A program made the translations under genes and the position numbers. Shown here piece by piece: positions 34,641 to 46,739 of a DNA stretch of 64,000 nucleotides. The notes under the pieces were generated by a model. The model searched no databases and was not told the origin of the DNA. It saw nothing but the letters and a program-made list of their open reading frames with translations. Location of the stretch: the NCBI RefSeq assembly GCF_026914185.1, contig NC_070571.1:2108001-2172000 (forward strand), written 5' to 3'. The stretch is from Puccinia triticina. Lineage: Eukaryota > Basidiomycota > Pucciniomycetes > Pucciniales > Pucciniaceae. Within the stretch, counting starts at the first letter, position 1. Every line of letters starts with the position of its first letter.

Positions 34641-35205
34641 ATGCTCCCCCACCTGGGCACTTGAAAGCCGTGGGGGAGTGTCGATGGCAATGGGGGCTTA
34701 GGGTACTGGTTAGCGGGATTTGCGCAAGCCCTACTGAGTTGGATAAAACCATAACCTCTGGGTTTTTCGGTTGAATAAAGAGGGGAAACCCTTGAACCAA
34801 ACATCCGTGAGTTACAGGTTTTATTCAACTTAGATATGGGAGATTTATTCAAAATAAAAAAGAAATGGGGGTGACTGAGAGATAAGAGGATAAACCCTTG
34901 TTTATTTTCCTAAAAACTTTGAAAAGAAGCTCTCAATGAGAAGAATAAGATCCAGGAATGTATGTTTTGTTTTGTTTTGTTTTTTAGAAGAAATTATTAG
35001 TTGAGCTTGCCGGGAACAAAGCAATCTTCGGAATGGGCGGGTATCCCGTGAGATTAACTGGCCGTGTTGGGATACATACGATGACTGGGATATCTGACTG
35101 TTCCGTCGGATGTTCCGAGGATATGAAGAGGGATGGTACTTTTTTTGCGCGTCCCTCGGTACATATATCCGGCAGGATGACCCCCTAGAGCCCCCACTCA
35201 GCCAA
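34641..35205. other. Intergenic, EXO5 5' region
   Basis: No gene is seen. A TTTTGTTTTGTTTTG run lies at 34966-34984. An upstream ATG in frame with EXO5 exists at 35110, but 35206 gives a more usual N-terminus. Confidence 0.45.
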
Positions 35206-37773
35206 ATGACCGCACCAACCACCCAACACCAGCCACCAACCACCACGGAAACAGCGCACGACGACGATGATCAGGAGTACGATGAGCCGGTGTGGGACGA
35301 AGCCGCTCTCATGGCCATCCAGCTCATCGAAACTCAGCACTACAACACCCCCCCTCACGCAGAAAAAAAACTCCAAAAACTCAAAACACCCCCACCCCCC
35401 GCGAGCCGCAAACAACCCCTGAGAAGAACGCCCGTCCATCTCGAGGTCCAGCTCGCCCCACAGCCCGCGCAATCGCTCCTCGCCCAGAACGTCCTCTCGA
35501 AGCTCTTCGGCAGACTCACGCCCAGCTCGACAAACAACGGCCTGTACCAGCGCTTCCGCGCCAAGAAAGGCTTGCTCTCAGGTCTGCCCTTGCTCTCTTC
35601 CCCTCGACCCACAAGAGAGCTGACTCTACTGACCTGCCGCTTTCCCATCCCGCGTAGTCTCCGACCTGGTCTCTTGCCGTCAGTTCTCCCCCCGTCCTTC
35701 TCTCCACACAAAAGAGGCTGACCGATGCCGCATACACAGTGTGGTGCGAGGTGCAAGTAGAGTACGGGCTGCTCGGCAAGCGCCACCTCAAGCCCAATCT
35801 GCGCCCCTCATCCTTCCTCTCCTCCGCCGGCGTCCAGATCAATGTCAACCCCAAGCTCGTCATCTCCCGCCAGATCATCCTTGACGGCGGCACCAAGGCG
35901 CGCATCTCTTCCCCCCCCCTCCCTCCCAAAAACAAAACTAACACGGGCTTTTCTTGGGCTGGGCAGGTTCATAATAAGCTTGAGAAAGAAGTCGCGCCCG
36001 AGAAAGTTCACGTCCAAGTGCTCTCACCCGTGGATTCCTGGGGCCTTAAGTCCGCCTCCTATCCCCCTTTCTGCTTTCTAGAACAGAGTACTAATACCAC
36101 ACACATCCACAGAGTTTTGAACACGATTGTCAGCTTGAGCTTGCTCAGATCGACGGGCATGATGGTGCGCCCACCCTTCCCCTGCTCTCCGGGGCCCACA
36201 AGCTGACGCGTATATCTGACCACGTCTGACGGGGACGCGGGCAGCGCGAGATTCCAGTGGTGAGTGCCACCCCGCATGTGTGGAGCTTTCGGGTGCTGAA
36301 GATGGGTCTGCGGTGGCAGTGGGGCTTCGTCGGCGGCTTTCTGGTCCAGGGCATCGTCGACCAAATCGACCTCGTCCCCCGCGCTCGATCACCCTCGGCG
36401 GCCACGCGGGAGCCCGACGATGGGCCCGGTCCGGCATCGGGCGACGACGGCCCGGCGGCCAAGGACTACGTGGTCCGCATCAGTGATTCCAAAACAACGT
36501 CAGCCTTTCTCCCTCGCTCACATCTAGCGGCCTGCTTCCCCTTATCATCCTCGCGTTCGTCTTCATTTCAGCCAAGGGGAATCCTTACCCGCCCCGCACT
36601 ACACGGAATCTGCACGTTAGTCGATGGCTTGCATTGCATCCCTCGAAGAGGTGTCGAGCATGAGGCATATACACACTTGTTTCGTTTTGTTTTGTTGTTG
36701 CCAGAGCAGACACATGCCTCATGGCTCACTCCTCTTCGTCGGTATCAGCTCTACTGACTTTCCTTTATACATCTTGCGGGGCCTACAGGGTATCAGCTGA
36801 TGCTGTATAAGTATCTGTACGACCAACACGCGAGCGGCTCCTTCGATCTAGAGCGATTTTCGAAGCATTTAGGGCTGGACTTAGACGAGCGGTTCAGCGA
36901 GCCGTTCCTGAGAGACGCCCAGCCCATCCTTGCAAGCCTCAAGGCCGACTGCACGCCCACGACGCTGCGGGAGATCTTCGCATTGCATGCGGACTTGGTA
37001 AGCCGCATCGGCGGCTCCCATTCGACGCTCGAGATCGTCTACCGCAGGCGCGGCACGACCCGCTCTGAGCGCGCTGTGGGCGGGAACGCGCGCAAGAAAA
37101 TCAAGGCCGGACACAACGACACGTCGCCGGGCGAGAAGCGCTCACCCACGCCCGTTCTTGCCTCGCCGATCACCGCGTCCGCTGCGGATGATGGCCCGGT
37201 TTTGGCCGCCGACCCGCAACAGCCGGCGGCGGCGGATACGGCGGGCGAGGATGCGGCCATCGAAGGCCCCGCGGACCCTGCGCTGATTATCCCCGGCTCC
37301 CCGGCCCTGGAAGCCACGCGGCGCTCGGAAGAAGACGCTCTTGCTGGTCGTCAAGACCGAGAGAGCAGCGAGAAGAGCGTGCGCGCCAGTCATGCAGGGG
37401 AGGACGCGGAAGACCTGCGGCGCCTGGCCGCGCTCGCCCCCGCCTCCTCCTCGCTCGCCTCCCTCACCCCCAAGCCCACCACCGCCGGGCCCCAGATCAT
37501 CGGCGCCTTCGAGTTCGTCTTCCACCCCCTCGAGCTCTTCGGCTTCGTCTCCCATGCGCTCGCCTTCTGGAACGGCGACGCCCCGCCCGTCGGCGTCGAT
37601 ATCCGGGACCACAATAAATGCTCGCACGTCCCCCTCTCCCTTCTCCCTCTCCGCTCCAGATACGCCTTGTGTTGACTGGCTGTGGTTTTTTTTCGTACAG
37701 GCCGTGCGAGTTTAAGGACTCCTGTGAATGGAGGGCTAAGCTCGCCAACCGCATCATCGAGGCGCTGCCCTGA
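35206..37773 (+). CDS. EXO5: Exonuclease V, Fe-S PD-(D/E)XK nuclease (Exo5/Dem1)
   Basis: Supported exons: 35206-35581, 35658-35678 (21-nt micro-exon), 35740-35897, 35967-36049, 36113-36164, 36245-36498, then a core from about 36791 to 37623 and 37701-37773. Splicing between 36499 and 36790 is unresolved. Landmarks in order: LLSVSDLVSC and WCEVQVEYGLLGKRHL (first cluster cysteine), KVHNKLEKEV, WGLKVLNTIVSLSLLRSTGMMREIPV, GIVDQIDLV, VVRISDSKT (nuclease motif), YQLMLYKYLYDQ, and the C-terminal HNKCSPCEFKDSCEWR with C-x2-C-x5-C. This matches the Exo5 family of single-strand DNA exonucleases, mitochondrial in yeasts and nuclear in animals. The C-x2-C spacing needs a GC donor at 37624 (CTC|GCACGT). 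The 35898-35966 intron would also start GC, but it is 69 nt and in frame, so it may be retained. A ~150-residue Ala/Pro/Glu-rich insertion (about 37060-37480) separates nuclease core and cluster. Confidence 0.8.
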
Positions 37774-38759
37774 ACCCCCCGCCGGACGCGTCCCGGTTGA
37801 CGCTCTTCTTGGCGATCGAGCCCTTGTGTATCTCTAGTTGTATTTCTCGTTGTTCTTCTTGCACAGATTGCGGTGCGTTGTGGGCGGATTGGATTGGAAT
37901 ATGTACGTGCTAACAGTGTCCCTCAATTGGAGGGGAGAGTACGCGCCGGCCGGGAGAGATTCTCGGAAGGAGGGGCTTCTGCGCTGAGTCGGCCGCTTGT
38001 GTGCTCAACGTGTAGGGGAGCACCAGGTAACCAAGATCCACAAGGAGAATCTTTCCATCTCTTTCTTTTTTAGGGGCATGCAATAGCAGTCTGTTTTGTG
38101 AGCTTGTTTATTTGGCCACAGATGCACACCAGGACAACAAAAGGGAGTTGCTTGGTGGCATGTGATGTGATGCAGCTGGGGTTTCAGATCCACTGTGGCC
38201 CCACTAGCACATCTGGAGCTCACGTGACTGCAGCACGGCATGTGTTGGGACACCACCAGCCCCATCCACTTTCTGTTGTCCTCGTTCCCACACCTGAATC
38301 AGTCGCGGAGTCTACGGTTTTTTTTTTGGCAAAGGATGATAACACTGGGAGAACTGACAGGCTGGAGATTCAGACAGCTTCCTCATCCAAACTTAACCAA
38401 GTCCCTCTCTCGCCTGAGGCTTTGCCGGAGGGACTTCTGACTTATCAGGAATTCTCGCGTGAGAGAACCGGATATTTCAGCCCTCATTTCGTTACATCCG
38501 CTGTATCTCATGTAATTCTCAACCATCATTCACAAGACCAACTTTTTATACATTGCATGCTTTTTCTTATATTTTACACATTTTTCAGATTGTCTGTTTC
38601 TTAACTCAAAGTTTTTAAACATTTGATTGAGAAAATAATAATTCAATAAAAGTACAGCGCTTTGGCTGAGCGCGCTTGGACCTTTTCTGTGTGATCCGGT
38701 GTAGGCCTCAAGGGATGGATGGGTAATCGAAGTTCCTTTGAGGGGGAAATAAATTGTAT
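37774..38759. other. Intergenic with an AAGTCCCTC hairpin fragment
   Basis: At about 38392-38443, AACTTAACCAAGTCCCTC runs into a short hairpin ending GGAGGGACTT. An inverted, closely similar copy is at 40486-40541. No gene. Confidence 0.5.
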
Positions 38760-39330
38760 GATAGGTTGAAAGGCTATTACAATCTACGGGTGGTTTGAAA
38801 GACCTGCCGCTCTAATAGTACTATGCAAATAACCAAGAGTCTTGTAATCAATATTTAAAAAAAATGTGGCAGATTCCAAGATAGCTCTTACTTTTATATA
38901 GTAATCTCTATCAGACCTAAATATCTAATTCAATGTGTTTTCAGACCGGTTATAACTACGGATAACGTGGTTTGTTATGGTGAAGTTCCTCTACTGTTGT
39001 TGATGTTATAATTTGTACTACTACTTCTACTACTACTTCTACTACTACTAATATGCTAATAAGGAGAATGGGTTGTTGGTTGGTTGGTTGTTGATTGTTG
39101 GTTCTACTACTGCACTAACACTCTACTGACTGACTGACTGACTCTACGCTACTCAATACTACTACTGCTAGCTACTACTACTAAACTACTACTGTGACCA
39201 AACCTTTGTAGGCTGATGGTCCAAAAAAGAAATTATGGGGGGAGAAGAGCTTCTTTTATATTGAAGAGTGAGGGATTTTAGCTCCAGGGGGATGTGTTTG
39301 AGGGAATTTAGCTGCAGGGGATCCCAGTTG
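38760..39330 (+). repeat. LTR-like copy related to the nested solo LTR at 55.3-56.1 kb
   Basis: It shares CTACGGGTGGTTTGAAAGACCTGC, AGTAATCTCTATCAGACCTA and the promoter-like GGAGAAGAGCTTCTTTTATAT block with the solo LTR at 55336-56105 and with 62.9-63.3 kb. A CTA microsatellite occupies 39010-39190. No target duplication or exact end was found. Confidence 0.5.
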
Positions 39331-39724
39331 CACAGCATATGTACGCCTGTACTGCACGGCCACACAAACAATGAGGGAATTATGCCGCAGTGACACTATT
39401 TGTACACCTTATCTGCCTGCATATATTGCACTGCCTGATGTCATGTGTTGCTATGTACCCAAGCCACCTTCCATATCCTTCAGAATGAGTTGCTATGTAA
39501 CCAAGCCACCTTCCATGCACTCTGCACCCAACTAGAATACTCCTCCTTTCCAGGATTTGGGGGTTAAAGCCTCTCTCTGGTCCCCTTCCTCCTCCCTCAT
39601 CCTTGTATCTACATCGTGTATTCTTCCGTCCAATCCGCCGTGGCTACCAAAGGGTGTATGTGTGTAAATGTTGTGACTGTTGTGTAAGATTATCTCTTCC
39701 TCTTGTAATGGGTTCCACCTGTAT
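39331..39724. other. Intergenic, nothing recognised
   Basis: A 26-bp motif (TGCTATGTA.CCAAGCCACCTTCC) occurs twice, at 39450 and 39492. Otherwise no feature is supported. Confidence 0.45.
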
Positions 39725-40191
39725 CAACTACGGGTCGCTACGCTACGCTACACTATTTCAGCGCTACATGTTAGCGTAGCGGCAAAAAGCGCCCATCTAT
39801 TTTGCATAGCGTTAGCGCGCTGTTAGCGCCGCTACGCTGCGCTAATTTTCAGCGGCGCTAACAGCGCGCCAATTCTTTGTTAGCGTTAGCGCGCCGCTAC
39901 AGTCGCTACGCTACGCTGCGCTGCGCTACACCGCTTTTAGCGGAAATAAAGCCCTGTTTTCCCGCTAAAGGCGCTGTAGCGCGCGCTCTTTTGCGCCCTG
40001 CATGCGTAGCGTTAGCGCAATTGCGCGCATCTGCGCTAACGCTACGCTATCAGCTAAAATAGCTGCGCACCGCGTGCGCGTAGCGTTAGCGCATATGCGT
40101 GCAATTGCGCTAACGCTATGCTAAAAAATAGCGCATTCGCGCTGCGCTACGCTACGCTAACCACTATGGTTAGCATAGCGACCCAGTGTTG
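39725..40191. mobile_element. Small TIR element of TAGCG/CGCTA words, 7-bp TSD
   Basis: The ends are CAACTACGGGTCGCTACG and, in reverse complement at the right, CAACACTGGGTCGCTATG. The exact 7-bp repeat CCTGTAT flanks the element (39718-39724, 40192-40198). The 467-bp interior is almost entirely GCTAACGC, TAGCG and GCGCTA words on both strands. There is no coding capacity. The superfamily is unclear; hAT-like MITEs normally duplicate 8 bp. Confidence 0.7.
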
Positions 40192-41109
40192 CCTGTATGT
40201 AACTGTACTATCATAATACCTTTTCATATTTCCTTTTGGCATTGCAACAGGCACAGCACACCACACCGGTCAATTTCTTCAAAAATGAGACTTTTCAAAA
40301 AATAAAAGAGGGATGAAGATTGAGGCAAGGGAGTCTGAAATTATAGGAGAAGGAGGGGCAGATGCAGGTGTACCATCCACCAAAATCTTAGAAGGTTTAC
40401 AATGGTCAGAATTGAGTTCTGGTGGTTCAAAGGAAATCACCACCAAAACGAAAATATCTCTCATGCGGGAATTCCTGATTAGTCATAAGTCCCTCCGGCA
40501 AAGCCACAGGCAAGAGAGGGACTTAGTTAAGTTTGTTCCTCATCCTGCAATCTACCATACCAGGATCTGGGATTCCAGAACCCCAGACAAAAAATTCAAC
40601 TAGGCTAAGAATTTGCTTCCCTGCATGACAAAATTCAAGTCAGTATTGACTCAAGAGTACCTCTGTGAATTTGGAGAGAATATGGTAGGACGAGGAGAGG
40701 TGCTGAGTTCTGAGCAGAATCCAGACTGGTTAAAGTGAAGGTTCAGGCTCATGAATTCATGCTAGGAGTTTTCAGGGAGGGGTTTTGTCATGCTAGCTAC
40801 CAAGGATATGCAAACCCATCCCTCTATTCCTCTTGTTTTCACCTCCACTTCACAACACCCCCCACAGAGACTCAAAAGACGTGAAAAAGAAGGGGAGGAG
40901 ATGAGAAATCTCCTCCTCCTTGTCCTAAAATTGGTTGACTTGGCACTAGCTATAGGGTTACCTCTTGGGCCATGCTAGTAGGCTGGAAACAGCATATTCT
41001 GGCCCGTTAGCACTTTATTCAGTGGATAATGCAGTAAAGACCTCAACAAAAGAGGCCCTAAATTGCCGCATGCAAATACACTGTTACAAGTAACATGATG
41101 GGAAGCCAT
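40192..41109. other. Intergenic, one hairpin fragment
   Basis: Contains the inverted AAGTCCCTC copy at 40486-40541. Nothing else is recognised up to the copia target duplication GCCAT (41105-41109). Confidence 0.5.
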
Positions 41110-41827
41110 TAAAGAACCTAGAATTTTTATTAATATAAACCAGAACCAGAACTGAAGAAGAAAATATGTAAGAATGATGGATAAACAATATAAAGAAGAA
41201 ATAAACCAACCCTGATACAATAGAGGCTATAAAGATGAGGACAACAACAAATGTAAGACAATAAAATAGTGATCAACTGTGAGGATGTTGTGAATAGGTT
41301 AGTCAACGAGAGGATTGAGGAGAAGTTGAAGAGAAAAAAGAAACAAACCCTAGGAGTATAGGTAACAATCTTTATCAATAAGGAACGGGAATATTAAGGA
41401 CTTGATCTAGGACAGGAAACTGAGAAAGAAAGAGAAGTTAGCATTGAAGATTGGAGGAGCCATGTTGACAAGAGATCAGAAATGCGGAGGTGCATTTCTC
41501 ACCAAGTTGGAAGCCAGTATGGCTGTCCACGTTAAGGCTTCGCGGAGCTTGAGGTTGCAAGCGAGGAGTATTGGCGATTTTGTCGATGGAAGACTAGATC
41601 TGAGTCAGGATAGTTTGGGTGAAGTGTTGATTGATTGATAATAGAAATCGTGGGGAAGAGGATTTAGGTTGAGATTGATGACCAAAACATGGCCGTGGAG
41701 ATGAGCAAGTGTGTATAGACGCGGTCCAGATAGGTTTGATTTGGTAATACCAAAGGACAGCAGAAGAGTAGTGCACAAGGCGCTTGAACTTGCGAGATGC
41801 GCAGCAGAGTGCGCTCAAGTTTCAACA

Positions 41828-44800
41828 CCCCCCTCAAATTGGTGAGTAATCAACCAAGAAACATTTTTCAAGGAGTCTTTTGAGTGATTCTACATTGCTT
41901 GCTTTTGTGAGAGTGTTGGCAATCATATCCTCTGACGGAATCAGAGTAACAGTAATTTCATTGTTGTTTCTCAGGTCTCTTAGCCACTTCATTTTGATAT
42001 CTAGATGTTTTGTTTTTGAGTTTGACCCGAAATTCTTCAGCTTTTTGGCTAAGCGTTGATTATATATGTGAAAAGTTGTTGGTTCAAGGTTTTTGCTCCA
42101 CAGTTATTCAACTAGATATTTGATCCACTGATTCTCTTGTACCCCGTCGGACAGAGCGTTGAGTTCAGCTTCAGTTGACAATAGCGTTATATTCTGTTGT
42201 CTTTTGCTGTTCCAGGCAACAGGACAGTTCTTCCAGAAGAAAATTGAGCCGCTTCTTGATAAACGGGTTTCTGAATCATCCGCCCACGTCGCATTGGTGA
42301 AATGTTACAGGGAATTCAAAATGTTAGGATCAGGTCTGAGTGTTAGATGTAGTTCTTGTGTGCCCTTCATGTATTTCCAGCAATGCATCACTTCCTTCCA
42401 GTGAGTGATGCCTGGATTGTTATTGAAGCTGGACAGAATGGAGACCGCAGGAGCCAGATCAGGCCTTGTCTGGCAGGATAGATAGTTGAGAATTCCAGTG
42501 AAAGTGCGATAATTGATGCCCAACTTCAAAAATTTGTCCTTTTCTTGCTGAGTTGCGGGTTTCAATTGAACCGCCACCGATAAAGGATTATTGACAGTCT
42601 TGCATTTGGACAATCCAAGCATCTTGAGACCTTTGTCAATTAATTTTTCTTGAGACAATGAGATCTGAACATCCATGCCTAGCAATGTGTCCGGATCATG
42701 AGCGGAAGAGTTCGGAAAATTTTTTCAAGAAAAGCTCTTCAAACAACTTGACATTGCCAACGACTATAAGATCATCTACGTGGAAGAATATGTACAAAAT
42801 GTTTTTGTTGTGAATGAATAGACAAGGATTGGATGCTGATTGTGAGAAGTTGATTTCTTTAAACCATGAGGTAAGAGTTTCGTACCAATTTTCTGGAGCT
42901 TGCTTCAGACCGTAGAGTGACTTTATTTAGTTTGAGATAAGGTGCCTTGCGGTCAGAACCTTTGGGTTTCTTGATATATAGCTCCTCCTTCAGCGGTGTG
43001 TAGAGGAAGGCGCTTTTCAGGTCAAATTGTCTGATTGGCAGCTTTTTGTCAACTGCAAAAATGAGAACCACTAGGAGGGTGGTTAATTTGCCGGTGGGTG
43101 CAAAGGTATCCCCATAATCTTTGCATTCTTTTTGTAGAAACCCTTGAATAAATAACCTAGCTTTCTTTTGTTCATAATTTGCTGATAGCGTAGCGGTTTT
43201 AGTCTTGAAAGTTGAAGATCCAAAGAGTTCACAAAAAAGATCGAGGAACATCAAACGTGTCTTCCCAGAACTCATGATGTTCAATATTTGATAATTCTTC
43301 ATTCAAGGCTTTGACCCATTTCTCCCTTTCGCTAGATTTCATTGCACTCTTATAGGAACTTGGATCCAATGATAGATATGAGTATTTTGATGGTTTAACA
43401 CAAGAAGTACAATCTCTGAGATTACGTGTGATTGCAAGGGCGGGATTAAGTCCTGAGGCGACATCATCATCATCAGTTTCAGAACTTGTCTCTGGAATAT
43501 CCTCATTTTCAGATTCTTTGGGTGAGGATGCCTGTTTCCAATCACTATTGCATTCCAATTCAATATCCCAGTTGGATTCTTTTGACAATGAATATTCATA
43601 GTTGAGGAACTGGACACTCTTTGTGTTGATTAATTTCCTCTCATCAGTCAGTATGCCATATGATCTAATTTCATTGACATATCCTATAAGTCGTCCTAAT
43701 TTTCCTTTTGGTTTAAGTTTTGAGTGAGATTGTTTGGGTTCAACAAGGTAGGATACTCGGTTTCCTATTGGATGAAAGTAGTTGATGGGAAGTGAGCAAT
43801 TCTTGAAGAGTTTGAATGGGCATTTCTTGGATTGATGAGTTGGTATTTGATTCAGATTTAAACAGCTGACTTTGGCGAGTTCACTCCAGAACTTTTGCAG
43901 AATTTGTGAGTCTTCCAATATGGTCCTCAAAGATTCCAGGATCGTTCTATTAAATTGTTCTGCCAGACCGTTTTGTTGAGGAGTGTAGGCATCCAAGGTT
44001 CTCTGCTTGATGAGATGAGCTTTACAGTAATCTGCCATAGTTTGATTCGAGAATTTGGAACCTCAATCTGAGTGAAGGATTTATGGATGGAATCCAAATC
44101 TCTTGGCTTCAAAATCCAGAAGGAAAGAATGAGTGGTTGGAGTATTGCTCTTGTGTTTCATAGGAATTGCTGCACAGAATTGGGTGCAGCTATCAACAAC
44201 TGTGAGGATACATTTGTGCCCTTCAAATGAGGATGGCCAGATTGGTCCAATCAAGTTGAGATGAATCTCTTCAAATGGTCTAGCGGCCGGTTTGTGAGTT
44301 GATTTGAAAGAAGCTTTGGTTATTTTCAAAACTGCACAAGATTTGCATGTCTTCAGGATTTTGAGAGGGATACCAAGTTTCTTCCTCAGCCAATGATAGC
44401 TCAGGTGACCAAGTTATTTGTGCAAGAGCTCTGCTGCTGATAGGTGGCTTGAGTGCTCAAGATTCTCAAATTGAAGGCATGGCAAGTTGCCAATGTAATT
44501 GCCTGTCATCACAATTTTGTTGTTCTTTAGGATTTCAAACAAGTTTTTATTAAGAAGAATAATGAAATCTTAACTACTTGAACTTGAGTAGGACACTCAG
44601 CTAACTGCATGGTAAGGCACACATACAAGTGCAGATGGCAAATAGCTCACAGGTACCTGCCAGGAGGTACCTGTGGGCTATTTGCCATCTGGCCTTGTAT
44701 GTGTGCCTTACCATGCAGTTAGCTGAGTGTCCTACTCAAGTTCAAGTAGTTCTTCATCTCATAGAAGTGTTACATATTGAATTTATTTGATCACAAGCAC

Positions 44801-45992
44801 TCAAGAAGCGGTTTCATTGAAATCAGACAGGTACCTGTTTGCCATCTCTATTGAGAATGAGACATCTAGCAGACAGCAGATTTACAATGATATCAGGGAT
44901 ATACAGAACATTATTCAGAATGATTTCACCATGTTGATTCTTGAGTCAAATTGATCTAATCCCTTTTATCTCTAGTCAATCATGTGAGGAACTAGTTTGT
45001 ACGCATCCTAGTTCTTTGAGTTCTAGGGTGTGAAACAATTGCAAATCGGAAGTCATGTGAGCGGATGAACCCAAGTCAAGAATAAATTGATTTGGCGTGC
45101 TTGAAATTGAAGAGTGAAATGAACTGACCAATGATTCTTGTTTTGATTCTGAAGCAGCGGCTTTCTTCTCAAAGTACTTGGTTCTCTTTTTTGGGTACAG
45201 ATACCAGCAGTTCTCTTTTAAGTGATTGGCAGCCATGTTGTGAAATTTCTTTTGACATTTTTTCGAGTCATTGGTGAACAGAGTGATTGGATTAGACCAA
45301 CTACCAGCATTTGACAAATCTTGAGATTCAAGATTATTTTGATGAATTCAAAGATGGCGGATGACAACGTCCAGAGTAGGTTCCTTATCTGAGTGCGTAA
45401 TTTGATTGACGATGTCCTTCATGTTGATGGGGAACTTGTGGATCACCATGTGACCTATGGCGTCATCAGTGAATTCCCAGCCAACTTGAATAAGTTGGGA
45501 TTGATAAGTCTTCATTGAAGTGATAAAGCCAGAAATGTTGTCTGAAGTGTATGGAGCTCAAAGGAAAGATTGGAAAACATGTGCTTTGTTTGATGTTTGA
45601 GTAGATGCAAAGAACTTGACAATGGACTTCCAGGTCTTCTTAGCACAATCTTCATTTGACGAGTTGACCACATTAGCTTGTACGGTAGATTTGAGTTTAG
45701 CCACAATTATTGCCTTGAAGAAATCTTTTCCATCAGAATTCAGCTTGTCATCTTCAGTAGTGAGAGCCTTCTTTAGTTTAAATAGGTCCAGGAAGTTGAT
45801 GACACGTATTCTCCAGAAATTAAAGTTGTCCAAGTTGAGTAACGGAATCCCTTCAATGATGGTTTTCAGTACTGAGGGAATTACTCTGTCCATTCGATTG
45901 ATAGGGACAGACATTGCCACAGGTGACTGGTTCTTGTTGGTTGAAGTCAAGGTGAGAGGTGGTTTGACTGATTCTTTGTTGTTGGTGGACAT
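41828..45992 (-). pseudogene. Copia Gag-Pol polyprotein, broken
   Basis: Gag starts at 45992 (MSTNNKESVKPP), with FNFWRIRVINFLDLF typical of copia Gag. The protease motif reads FILDLGSSAHM, where the usual D-[ST]-G is changed. Integrase pieces follow: HKCILTVVDSCTQFCAAIP and YTPQQNGLAEQFNRTILESL with the catalytic Glu region. Reverse transcriptase segments read DKKLPIRQFDLKSAFL and PLKEELYIKKPKG, and LSCQTRPDLAPAVSIL is at 42.5 kb. RNase H includes ATWADDSETR and LSTEAELNAL. Stops and frame changes separate the blocks, and the fold-back interrupts the Gag/protease region, so the protein cannot be made as one chain. Confidence 0.8.
44573..44750. mobile_element. 178-bp fold-back nested in copia
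   Basis: Two ~86-bp arms, starting ACTACTTGAACTTGAGTAGG on the left and its complement on the right, differ at only about three positions and meet at a short centre flanked by AGGTACCT. The unit interrupts the copia internal region. No clear target duplication is visible. The near-perfect arms indicate recent formation. Confidence 0.8.
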
Positions 45993-46739
45993 GTGCTGAG
46001 TCCAATTGTTCGACTGTTAATCGTAAAGAACCTAGACTTTTTATTACTATAAACCAGAACCAGAACTGAAGAAGAAAATATGTAAGAACAATGGATAAAC
46101 AATATAAAGAAGAAAGAAACCAACCCTGAGAAAATAGAGGCTATAAAGATGAGGACAACAACAAATGTAAGACAATAAGATAGTGATAAACTGTGAGGAT
46201 GCTGTGAATAGGTTAGTCAACGAGAGGATTGAGGAGAAGTTGAAGAGAAAAAAGAAACAAACCCTAGGAGTATAGGTAAAAATCTTTATAGAGAAGGAAT
46301 GGGAATATTAAGGACTTGATCTAGGACAGGAAACTGAGAAAGAAAGAGAAGTTAGCATTGAGGATTGGAGGAGCCATGTTGACGAGAGATTGGAAATGCA
46401 GAGGTGCATTTCTCACCAAGTTGGAAGCCAGTATGGCTGTCCACGTTAAGGCTTCGCGGAGCTTGAGGTCGCAAGCAAGGAGTATTGGCGATGTTGTCAA
46501 CGGAAGACTAGATCTGAGTCAGGATAGTTTGGGCGAAGTGTTGATTGATTGATAATAGAAATCGTGGGGAAGAGGATTTAGGTTGAGATCAATGACCAAA
46601 ACATGGCCTTGGAGATGAGCAAGTGTGTATAGACGCGGTCCAGATAAGTTTGATTTAGTGATACAAATGAGCTTGCAAGATGCGCAGCAGAGTGCGCTCA
46701 AGTTCCAACAGCCATGTGTCACAAAGCAGATTCCACCTC

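Larger units (their letters stand above)
41110..46710 (-). mobile_element. Ty1/copia LTR retrotransposon, TSD GCCAT
   Basis: The two LTRs, 46024-46710 (5', 687 bp) and 41110-41827 (3', 718 bp), are near-identical and flanked by GCCAT (41105-41109, 46711-46715). Inside the 5' LTR the primer site at 46011-46023 is CGACTGTTAATCG on the plus strand, identical to the anticodon arm of tRNA-Asn(GUU). A purine tract (complement of 41828-41840) abuts the 3' LTR. The internal region encodes Gag and Pol with breaks. A 178-bp fold-back is nested at 44573-44750. Confidence 0.88.

Noticed and set aside
37039..37757. Several long minus-strand frames opposite EXO5
   Set aside because: High GC lowers stop frequency; the plus strand carries the EXO5 motifs, and these frames are Gly/Ala/Arg-rich shadows.
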